NCBI RefSeq assembly: GCF_000226115.1
Contig: NC_016457.1
Location: 9,796,001 to 9,860,000, forward strand
Origin: Thermothielavioides terrestris NRRL 8126
Taxonomy: Eukaryota > Ascomycota > Sordariomycetes > Sordariales > Chaetomiaceae
DNA: 64,000 nucleotides
Direction of reading: 5' to 3'
In this document: positions 54,980-64,000 of the stretch, piece by piece
Position numbering within the stretch: position 1 is the stretch's first letter
Layout: each line of letters starts with the position of its first letter
Made by a program: the position numbers and the translations under genes
The notes under the pieces: generated by a model
The model's database searches: none
What the model saw: the letters and a program-made list of their open reading frames with translations, nothing else
Told to the model about the DNA's origin: nothing

Positions 54980-55681
54980 ATGGGAAGCTGCTCCTCCAAG
55001 CGCGGCTTCTCGAGCCGCCGCCACTCCGGCTCTCACAGCGACTTTTCCGCCACCGAGCCTCTCATCCCGCACCCCTACTATGCACCATCCTCGCCCACCG
55101 ACTCCCGGCTCCCTCCGCGGGACAGCAGCAGCAATAACAACAAGCACCGCCGCCAATCCAAACACGACGAAAAGCATCACCCCCAGCAGCAGCAGCCACC
55201 CCGCGCCGAATTCCACCTGCAGGTGACCTGCCGCACCTGCCGCGTGCGCAACGAGGTCTGCCGCATCGCGCTCGACTTCAACCAGCAGTCGACGCTCGCC
55301 TACCGCGACTACCACTACGGCCCCACCCTCTCACAGCAGCAACAACAACAACAACCACGCGACGATGATGAGGATGACGTCATCGACGTCGACGCAGAGC
55401 CGCAGCCGTGGACGCTCGAGGTGGACTTCCACGACTTCGTCAAGAGCCTCGGCGGCGAGGCGGAGCGCGCCCAGAGCGTGCTGCGGCGCTACCTGGGCGA
55501 TCGGACCTATGGTGGCGATGCCGGGTCGGTGGAAGAGGAGGAGAAGAAGAAGAGCAGCCGCCGGTGGAGTATGAGGAGGGAGAAGGGGACGGGCGCTGGC
55601 AGTACGTCGGCGATGTTCCGGGTGGATGATCTGTTGGCGGATTTGAGGAGGCAGGGGGTTGAGTTTTGGAGTAGTCTTTGA
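54980..55681 (+). CDS. Predicted N-myristoylated/palmitoylated hypothetical protein
   Basis: A 233-residue frame from the ATG at 54980. I do not recognise the family. The N-terminus MGSCSSKRGFSSRR has Gly2, Ser at position 6 and Cys4, the classic dual lipidation signal, plus nearby basic residues, so the protein should sit on a membrane facing the cytosol. The middle is Ser/Asn/Gln-rich. Residues about 75-105 (FHLQVTCRTCRVRNEVCRIALDFN) have a Cys-x2-Cys and a further Cys that might bind metal or take part in redox. An acidic run (RDDDEDDVIDVD) is followed by a helical C-terminal part with FHDFVKSLGGEAERAQSVLRRYLG and VDDLLADLRRQGVEFWSSL. The frame stays open 75 codons upstream, but that part lacks conserved-looking features and would bury the lipidation motif. 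Confidence 0.62.
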   Translation: MGSCSSKRGFSSRRHSGSHSDFSATEPLIPHPYYAPSSPTDSRLPPRDSSSNNNKHRRQSKHDEKHHPQQQQPPRAEFHLQVTCRTCRVRNEVCRIALDFNQQSTLAYRDYHYGPTLSQQQQQQQPRDDDEDDVIDVDAEPQPWTLEVDFHDFVKSLGGEAERAQSVLRRYLGDRTYGGDAGSVEEEEKKKSSRRWSMRREKGTGAGSTSAMFRVDDLLADLRRQGVEFWSSL

Positions 55682-58600
55682 TTTTTTTCTTCTTTCTCCT
55701 TTTTTTTTTCTCCCCTTCTTTTGGCTGATGCCTTTTTTTTTCGCTGCCTTTGCAGCTTCATAATCATGACGCACTGGGATGGAGGGAAGGCAGGGAGGGA
55801 AGTGTGTATTTCTGCCCTGGGTGAGTGTTTTGCATGATTGTCACGGGGTGTTGCAGACTTGGGGGCTTCTTCACCGGGCAACCCGCATATTTAAAATTTG
55901 GAGGAACTGGAAGGTCTAGACGGCGTCTTGGGATTCTTGTATAGATTGATACCCGCTTCTCTGCTTGGCAAGATACGGATTAGACATATTGTTTAATGAA
56001 CTGGAAGCCAGAGTGATTAAGGAACATATGACTTTGGCAACTCTGAGTGCCCCACGTTGAACCGGCGTCTACCGCCGGGGTTACGACGCATATGATCTGT
56101 TGTCTACTCCCTTTTAGAGGGGCAGTACGCCGTTTGTCACGGCATGAGTTCACAGAAGTCACCTTTTTTGTGAACCGTCGCCCACCGCACCCGGAATCAG
56201 ACTTACCCAAGGTGCTCCTCAGCAAGATTGTTATGAAGTCGACGGCTGTTTACCTTAGCTTGGCTTGGCTTCCTTGACAGTTGCTCAAGAAACAAATATA
56301 TGGCACGACTACCCAATAACTACAAGTGTTAGAAGTGGCAAACTGAATCGCCCGAGTAGCACCAGAAGGCAAGACTTTTGACTCCAGAAAAGGCCAACCC
56401 ATCGCGGTCAGAGTTCCTGGCACCGACGGATCTGGAACGAACTCGGATGTCATTGCGGGAATGCAATTCAGGGAGACGGTTTTACTGGTTAATTCCCCTT
56501 ACTGTGAAATCTTTTTAAACATGCTAAAGGACAAGAGCTGGACCGGAGGCTTGGAGGTGCTGCTCGCTGCCGCCAACCTGGTTTAGTCATAAGGTACCAG
56601 TTCCTACAGCTACCGCATAGGCCGAGTGCTTCCACCTCTGTGCCAAGAGGTACTGCAGAAGATGAACCTCGGTGGAGCTGTGTCATTTCGATTTTCGCCC
56701 CGTCGGAGATTAATTCCAAGATTGCTCTACGGATATTCCGTACGGAGTACGGAGTACACTGCGTGCCCTCATACGGAGGAGGACAGTATACCTGCCAGGG
56801 ATTCCAATGACACCTCCCTGTTGAGTTTCACACGAATAAGAGCGCCGAGTCCTACTACCACAGCGATGTACTGTACGTCTCACTCTCGCACAGGTTGAAT
56901 TGCGGTTGTTCAACGGCCTGCTTTTCAAGGCTTGTATGTACACTACTGCATTTCATGTTTTTCCATCTTCTTCAGCCGGCGAACAGTGGGTCCCGTCTTG
57001 GGGCGACTTCCCGGACAGTCCATGGTGCGGTCGATCCACGAGAACGGGAGGTTCTCCCCGCTGCGATACCGCGCACCCGTCAACGAGAGGGTCCGTCGCG
57101 GCAACGAAGCTGAGCGCGCGAAAAGTACTACAAGCATGTATGTTCGTTGTCTTTCCCAGGTTCCATCGCCTCACGGAACTGCCCAGCTCACCTACTTGAC
57201 CACCTTATTCCATAGACCATGCAAAGGATGGTGTTGCATTTTAGACTGTGGAGGATTGCTCCCGTCGGATGCTGGACCACTTAAACTCAGTTAGCGTTTG
57301 CGGGGCACCTCCACCACTGGGCCCTCCCCAAATTCAACCCCATTTGAGGCTTGCACCCAACCTACGACAGGGCCACCAAGCTTGCCCAGCAGCAACCGTC
57401 ATGGAGATCCCGGAAACTTCGAGCCAGAAATGGCGTGAGTTGGCTACCTAGTTTGGAGACCCGACGGCCGATGACACAGCGGAAGCGTCATCACATTAAT
57501 TAAGGCACGTCAAGAGAGTGGTAGCTTCGACCTTCAAGTACCTTGAGTAAGGTAGTTCAAGACCAGGAATCTGCACCTATCCCCCAAGACAAAAACTGCG
57601 CCCACACCCGGGTCATTGTCTCGGATAAAATTGGACCTCGTTCATGAGAACATGGGCACGCTGCTTCAACTTTCCTCAAGCAGGATTGTCGGACCCCAGC
57701 GCCAAGCGATGGCAGCTCACCTGCTCGGAGTCGAACTTGAGCAGAAGCAGTTCGTCACCCACAATTGGGACAGATCCTCTGCCAAACATTGGCATGAGAC
57801 ACGATGAATAGTTGCGGGACGGCAGCTCCGCTGATGAACTTATAAAGCGGATGAAGCTCGATACAATGAAGGCAGCGAAGGTGAGGTAACTTAGTTCAGA
57901 ACAAATGCGGTGGCTGGGCTCTCACTGGCAATGGAAGTCCGCAAGTCCACGTCGGCGCCATTTATCTGTGTTCCCTCCAGGTGTGTAACGTGGTTGCAGT
58001 TATCGCACATAGCCAACATACCTGACAGAGCAAATCCAGGGTGCCAAGAGCCCGCTAGCAAGATTGTGGCCTAACTTGACTGCGGGGCTGCCTTGCGTGC
58101 CTCAGATTAGGGGCATCCACGGCTGGGGTCTCAGATGTACGCAGCGTGCCACGCAAATCGTGCCAGAAACTGCGCAGGACCGCCGCTCGGTTCCGAGAGA
58201 GATTGGCAGACCATCCCAATCGCCTTGCCGCTCTCGAGTTCTCGCCGCGCCTGCCCCCCCATTAGCGACAGTGTATTCCGTACGCTCAAGGCGTCGCCGA
58301 AATTTCCAAAAATCCTAACCCCCCGTTCTGTCTTGCTCCTCTTCTGCATTTCCACACTGGTTCCCTGCTCGCCAGCACCCCCATCCCGGTCAAGCGAGCC
58401 ATGCTACTTTGATGTCCTCGTTGTCGCGTCGTCGACCCTCCCCGGAATCAGCTCGAGTGGCCAAGCAGTTTCGCGGGTGAGCACGACAATTGCGACAGCC
58501 CGTCCGTCCTCAGGCGCCCACAGAGGGCAAAGGGAGCGACCGCCCGTGGTGCGGCAGCGTCTGGCATCCCCGTCGTCGACCTGCCTAGTCGTCGCCTGCC

Positions 58601-59068
58601 AGCCCGCCCGTGGAGATTGGCACAGTCATCCCACCACGTCGCTGCACGCCGCTCTGGCCCCGTCAGGAGCTCGCCCCTACTGTCACCTCGCACTTTGGCG
58701 CCCCTTGCTCCATCCATCGCCATCGCACCTTGCATCTTGCGACCATCGCGACGCATCTCACGCCGTTCCCCCTCCCACTTTCGACCGTGTCGCGCCTTTG
58801 TTCGGAAGCTTTACCCGCGAACTGACAATCCGTCTGCGTGAACACGCCCACCGCCTTCCGCTTTGCCGGTCCTAACGCACACCGTGCGCCACTTCGGTGG
58901 CGATCAACCACGCACCCACCCGCCCACGCAGACCTGGGATAAGCGCAATCGCCGTCGCAACGGCGTCGGGATCACCAGCGCAACCCGCCAACACGGGTTT
59001 CACACTCCATCTTCCGACACCCATCAGCTCCGTTCGAGCAGACCGTTGTCTGCAACCCGCTGCACACC
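55682..59068. other. 3.4 kb gene-free region
   Basis: T-rich 3' UTR-like sequence (55680-55745) follows the MGSC gene. Overlapping TACGGAGTAC motifs lie at 56741-56757 and GTATTCCGTA at 58273-58282. The final kilobase before 59069 is C-rich and probably the long promoter/leader of the LisH regulator. No coding frame is convincing. Confidence 0.5.
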
Positions 59069-61781
59069 ATGAACAACATGGCGGGCATGCCCACCATGAA
59101 CGCCATGAACGCCATGGGCGGGCCCGCCGGGCCTACCATGACCATGATGAACAACGGCCCCCTTGTGCCGCAACAACAACAACAACAGCCTCCGCCCCCG
59201 AATCAGATTCAGGTTAACGACCGGACACTATTGAACACTTATATTTATGATTACTTCATTCGGAACAACATGTTCGATTGCGCCCGCGCCGTCTACGGAG
59301 CGGACCCGCACATCAAGGTCATCAAGGACAGCCCGGGGAAACATCGCGACGAGAATGGCAACGTCCTGGGAAACGGCGTCGGCGACGCCACGGACGCAGA
59401 TAACAAGGACGCTTTGGACCAGAAGCGTCCCGACGATCTTCCGGCCCCGAATCTGCCGACTCCCGTACCAGATAGCTGCTTCCTCTACGATTGGTTTTGC
59501 CTCTTCTGGGACATGTTCAACTCGCAGAAGGGCAAGGGCTCGAGCGGCCAGGTGAATCAATATGTGCAACACACTCAGGTATGGACGAATGCCTCCCAAG
59601 CTGATTAGTGTCGCGTCTGACTTCGTTGCCAGGCACAGTCTCGCCTGCGGCAGGAGCAGCAGCGCGACATGCTTCGCCAAATGCGCCCGGAATTCGCCCA
59701 GCAGCAGTTCCACCAGCAGATGATGCGGTCGATGCCGAACAGCGCCATGAACATCGGCATGAAACCTGGGAATCAGCTGCAGAGAACAGCCATGGCGAAC
59801 AGCCAAAAGTAAGTGTGGCACGCCGAACGAACCAGGTCCTTCCGTCGCTGCAGCGTCCCTGACACATCCGTTGCTAACCATCCGCGTTCCGCTAGCCCTC
59901 AAGCGATGCAGATGCTCCATCAGCAGCAGAAGGCGGCCGGCCAGATGCAGCGCGACCCGTCCGACATGGACGGAAACCGTGCCAGGCCGGCTTCGCCCGG
60001 AGGCGCCGACAACGCGCCTTCACCCTCCAAGAGACCGCGCCTCGACGGGGGAGCGCCGTTCAATCCTAACCAGGGCGTCATGATGCCCGGCGGGCGACCG
60101 GGCCAGGGCATGCCCGGGCAACAGCAGGTAGGAAGCGGTCCCGACTCAGCACGAGCACTGCTTTTCCAGATTGGCGTCAACCCAACTTCGCTGAATCCTG
60201 ACCAGCTCCAGGCCTTTGCCTCTGCAGCCCCCCACGTCCAAGCGAAGACACTTGCCACGTACTCGACTAACATGTCGCAGCACCACGGCAACCAGATGCC
60301 CAACAAGCCCATGCCCAACGCCGCCGGTCCACAGGGTCAGGGCTCCCCTATGGTGCCGCAAGGTCCCGACGGCAGCTCGCTGACGCAATACTATAACCCC
60401 GGGGACATGGCGCCCGGGAACATGAGGGCCAACGCTCCCAACGGCCAGGCCACGACGGGGAGCAACCACGCGCTGCAGGACTACCAGATGCAGCTGATGC
60501 TCCTGGAGCAGCAAAACAAGAAACGCTTGATGATGGCGCGGCAGGAGCAGGACCACAGCACCACCACGCCGCGTGGGGAGGGGCCGGGCGGTCCCGGAGC
60601 TGCGGCCGGACCTAACGGACAGCCGTTCCAGGGGACCTCGCCGCCGGGCGGCCGGAGCGGTGCCTCGCCGAATCCCTCGGACCAGATGAAGCGGCCCAAC
60701 CCGCAGATGGCGAACGCTGCCAACATGGGCTCCCCGCTGCCGGACGGTACCGCTCAGTCGCGGAGCTCTCCCGGTTCCATGAACTTCATGGGTGCCAACA
60801 TGGACCCCAGCGCCGTACAGCATTTCGGCATGAACATGAACATGGCCACCCAGATGAACGGCGCCATGCGGCCGCCCCCTCCCTACAACGGCCAGATGAA
60901 TCCGCAGCAGATGCTGGCGGCGCAGCGCCAGGCTCAGCAGGCGGGCGCTCAGGGAGCGCCGATGCAGTGGCCGCAGGGCGGGCCCAACGGCCAAATGGCC
61001 GGTCAGCCCCCGCAACCCCAGATGCAAGGAGGTCCGGCGCAGAACCAGCGATCCATGCCTCCGCCTTCCGCCCCGGCCACGGCTGCTGCGAACGCGGCCA
61101 ACGCCCGCAACCCAACGGCGTCTCCGCAAGTCAGCAATGCTGCCCCTCCTACCCCTTCGCAGGGGAACAAGCCGGCGCCCAAGAAGAAGGAAACTAAGAG
61201 TGCTAAGGCCAAGGTATGTCGCCCAGACCGCGCCGGTGACCGCTGAGCGGCTTTGGATGCTGACGTCTTGTTCACTCTAGGCGGCGGCTCAGAAGAAGAG
61301 CAACCCCAACCTCAACCAAGCGGGGGCCACGCCCGCCGCCGAAGCGCCAGAAGCCAACCAAGAGGCGCCGACGCCGGCAACGCCCATCACACCGGCTAAC
61401 CCGGCTGGCTTCGGCAAGAATCAAGGGGTGAACGCCGGCCAGGTGGTGCCGAACGGCCAGCCGGCGGCTGGGGCGCCGATGCCGCAGGCGGCACCTGCTG
61501 TTGCGGCGCCTCCGCCCCCGCACACAGATTCCAACCAGGCCACCAACTTCCTGGACACCGGCGGAATGGTAGCGAGGCACCCCTCAACCCCTGCTTCACG
61601 CAACCCCTTGCTAACAAGTCGCCAGGATTTCCCTCTCGAGTTCACGAACCCGATGCAGACGGACAATGTGATCGAATTCGATTTCGACACGTTCTTGACG
61701 GACGACCACGCCGGAGAAGACGGGACATTCGACTTGGGCTTCTCGATGGAAACGGATACCTCGATTGGAGCGACGGAGTAA
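59069..61781 (+). CDS. LisH-domain transcriptional regulator, Flo8/Som1 type
   Basis: At least four exons (59069-59578, 59633-59808, 59896-61213, 61281-61781) give 834 residues. The N-terminus is Met/Asn/Gln-rich. Residues about 50-85 are a LisH motif (DRTLLNTYIYDYFIRNNMFDCARAVYG), followed by DSCFLYDWFCLFWDMFNSQKG, the arrangement of yeast Flo8 and the rice-blast MoSom1 protein. These act downstream of cAMP/PKA to control adhesion, hyphal development and virulence traits. SPSKRPRLDG near residue 270 may be a nuclear signal. Most of the rest is Gln/Pro/Asn/Met-rich low-complexity, ending in an acidic FDFDTFLTDD segment like an activation domain. A 57-base in-frame segment at 61569-61625, with a GCTAAC branch site and CCAG end, is probably a fifth intron, which would give 815 residues. 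It is unrelated to mitochondrial SOM1 at 31384. Confidence 0.88.
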
Positions 61782-63458
61782 AACTCGGACTAGGACTCCA
61801 TACTCTTGTGACCATGCTCCGGCCTCAGTCGGGCATACTTTTTCTACTGGTCGTTGCCGTTCCTTTATCATTTCATTTACCTGCTTTGCGATTCGCCACC
61901 TCGAGGGTTGCTTCCGGTCGGCGTTGGCCGCTCCAGGTCTCCGGTGGTTTCTGTACACGTTCTTTTGAAACTGAGGCGAGACAGGTGGAAGGCTGTGGCT
62001 GTTGCATGGTTCTCTTTTTTTTGCCCGCTCACCCGAAGGTTGGGCCTTGGCGGCGCTCTCGCCCCGACGGACTTCTTTTCCTGTGTTTGGGTTACTTGTT
62101 CTTTTTCGGTGTTCAGGTTATCCGGTCTTGTGTCGAGTAGAGTGAGGCCCTGTATCTTGTTTAATGGGCGGGTGGGGGATCAACACACGCTGGATGAGGT
62201 CGCATTCAGTCCGCTCTGGGTTTGGGGTTTCCTAGGTGCACGACCGCGAAGTGAGAGGGGGGCAAAACGGGGGGAGAAACGGTGGTGGCAACTAATTTGG
62301 CTCGTCGTCGCTCCCCCCTCGAGGAGTTCGGATTGCTGTGCCTTTTCACCACCAGTCTATCCGGATGAAGATATGACATACACACATCACATACCCGAAA
62401 AAATTTCAGCTGTCTGGAGTTTGACAACCGGATATGCCTGCCATGGGCCACACAACGGGTCCTGGAAGTTCGTCCTCCGAGTCAAGGGCGTGTTTATATT
62501 CCACCATCCTTTCCCACCGCTCACGAATGCAGACGTCCGCCTGCATGCCCGGCCCGCCTCAGTCGAGCGAGCAGGAAGGAGGCCTGCCTGGGTTGTTTTG
62601 CTACTGCTCTGTTGATGTGCCGACAGCCAGGTTGTCGCCCGCGGGATGTGACATGACGCTGTCCACGGTACCATGAACAATTGTCTTGTGTTGGGCTGGG
62701 CTGGGAGGAGGGACTCGAGGGCTGGTACAGCCGTCCCATCCAGACGGGCAGACCGCAGAACTCGATCAGTCCCGCGGCATCGGCGCGGCATAAGTATCTC
62801 TGAGGGCCGGAAATTCGGAGTCCGGGAGAAGATGACGGACGTCCCGGTCGTGGCCGCCAGCGTGCAAGAACCAGCACCCGCTCATCTCCTGTGCGCTCTC
62901 TACCGCCCGTTATTTGCCGACCCGCACTCTAAATCACAGCGTACGCGGCCATATGACTGATGACCCGCCGAGGCGCTCTCTCAACCCTGGGTGGCCAGTC
63001 CTCACCACTCATGGCAACGCGATGTTGACCTTCCACGGTTTGTGTCACCGGCGTGGTCTCTCTAGGCACGCAACTCTTCGCCACAACCGGGACCATCAAA
63101 CGCAGAGGGGGTTGAATAGGAATAGATGTTCCGTCGTCTGCCGTCGGGTGGGATGGGGGGGAAGGGGTTTCCCAGGGGACCAAACGTGGACACAAGCAAG
63201 TTTTTTCTAATGTGTTTCTTTTTTTCTGAGTGTTCTCCGATGAGGAGAGGGATGGTTCCACTACGAACTACGGGGCAGTAGAGTACGTACCATGAGCATT
63301 GATTGCCGTCCAACTGTGAAAGAGCGGAGGAAAAGGCAGCTTGACAGACCAAGTGGCAGCATCCCCGTTGGAACTTCGTGGACACAAGGAGGCCAGATGC
63401 GAGTGGAGCAGCGGCCAGACCCACTCATAGGGTGAGAATTGCCTCGACCAAAACCCAA
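61782..63458. other. Intergenic, 3' side of the LisH gene
   Basis: The first few hundred bases are T-rich and look like 3' UTR. Overlapping frames on both strands to 63424 have no family features. Confidence 0.45.
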
Positions 63459-63540
63459 GGCGTGGTGGCAGAGTGGTCTAATGCGCAAGACTAGAAATCT
63501 TGTTCCTTCGGGAGCGCCTGTTCGAATCAGGCCCACGTCG
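63459..63540 (+). tRNA. tRNA-Ser(AGA)
   Basis: An 82-base type II tRNA. The acceptor stem GGCGTGG (63459-63465) pairs with CCACGTC (63533-63539). The D arm follows (TGGCAGAGTGGTCTAATG). The anticodon stem CAAGA/TCTTG encloses loop CTAGAAA with anticodon AGA at 63493-63495. A long variable arm (TTCCTTCGGGAGC region) identifies serine. The T arm is GCCTG-TTCGAAT-CAGGC. There is no intron. A box and B box sequences are internal, and a T-rich stretch just downstream serves as the RNA polymerase III terminator. Confidence 0.96.
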
Positions 63541-64000
63541 ATTTCCTTTTGCATTTTTCTCCTCTCCCCCCTGCCCCTGAGGTCGGTTGTATCTCGTTTT
63601 TTGGCGCCTGTACCGAGTGGTGTGAACTCATGAGCAAGTAATGGTGCTCCTTTACATGTGCAAGTTGTGGAATGCTAACCTAATCAGCGGACGGCAACCG
63701 GATGAGAACCTAGCTTTTCCCCTGATCCCAATCTACCTATCTTGTGATTACACAAGCCCAATTTTTTCAGTACTTCTCTCTATGCTCTGAGCGCTCCAGC
63801 TTGTAGCTGCTGAGCACACCAAGGTCGTCCGGCTCATTCTTCTCCTGGCCTGCGGTAACATGGCTATCTGCCCACCACGCATGCGCGCGCTAATCATGGC
63901 CACCCCCCCCCCCCCCCCCCCGAGATAGTCCCAGCGGCCTGCCTCGCCAGTCTGCGCTCCCCAACTCTCCATTGATGTCCAGAAGAAGACAAGATCAAGA
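63541..64000. other. Intergenic at window end, with 19-base C-run
   Basis: The stretch after the tRNA holds a T-run and, at 63903-63921, nineteen consecutive C residues. No gene is seen before the window edge. Confidence 0.5.

Noticed and set aside
54641..55315. Minus-strand 224-codon frame ending with a RING-like Cys/His pattern (CYSC...CEHVF...CPQC)
   Set aside because: The RING spacing is incomplete, the N-terminal half is antisense to the more convincing MGSC protein, and no family match comes to mind. It deserves one search, but I would not annotate it.

Overview
The window is filamentous-ascomycete nuclear DNA, most likely a Sordariomycete and plausibly Sordariales. The evidence is short introns of about 50 to 120 bases with GTANGT donors and (G)CTAAC branch points, GC-rich third codon positions, and a typical Pezizomycotina gene set: a HET-domain protein, a CFEM protein, DUF3112, a LisH Flo8/Som1-type regulator and a GH125 mannosidase. 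The species cannot be named from the sequence. Coding coordinates are gene spans; exon boundaries, worked out by hand from reading frame, splice consensus and family similarity, are in the evidence text.

Layout, left to right. 1-4.5 kb: the 3' end of serine hydroxymethyltransferase converges on a three-domain fusion (isochorismatase-like, AlkB-like dioxygenase, GST-like). 4.5-9 kb: gene-free, with a 1.07 kb foldback element built of nested tandem repeats. 9-14.3 kb: an LRR-kinase-like protein of bacterial appearance with a broken DFG motif, TAF8 of TFIID, and RACK1/cpc-2, whose fourth intron carries a box C/D snoRNA like yeast snR24. 14.9-21 kb: a small single-pass membrane protein, a protein with an HEVGH motif, a DUF3112 membrane protein and a Cys-rich type I membrane protein. 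21.8-24.5 kb: mitochondrial ribosomal protein uL22m converging on a Kex2-processed secreted cysteine-rich protein. 24.5-28.6 kb: gene-free.

28.6-32.9 kb: a CFEM membrane protein, then COX9, mitochondrial SOM1 and a degenerate Rad51-like protein; the last two diverge with only 40 bases between start codons. 35-42.3 kb: a CECR5-type HAD hydrolase, a GH125 exo-mannosidase and a HET-domain protein. 43.4-48.9 kb: a seven-knuckle CCHC protein (Gis2/CNBP type) and a two-span membrane protein with a long basic N-terminus. 51-53.5 kb: U5 snRNP 40K diverges from TRAPP subunit Bet3, which has a 9-base microexon. 55-61.8 kb: a predicted myristoylated protein and a LisH regulator. 63.5 kb: tRNA-Ser(AGA).

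Most genes are unrelated housekeeping or lineage-specific loci, not a cluster. The only functional neighbourhood is COX9 next to SOM1, both acting at the mitochondrial inner membrane. The most unusual items are the foldback element, the bacterial-type LRR pseudokinase, the three-domain fusion, the intronic snoRNA and the Bet3 microexon.
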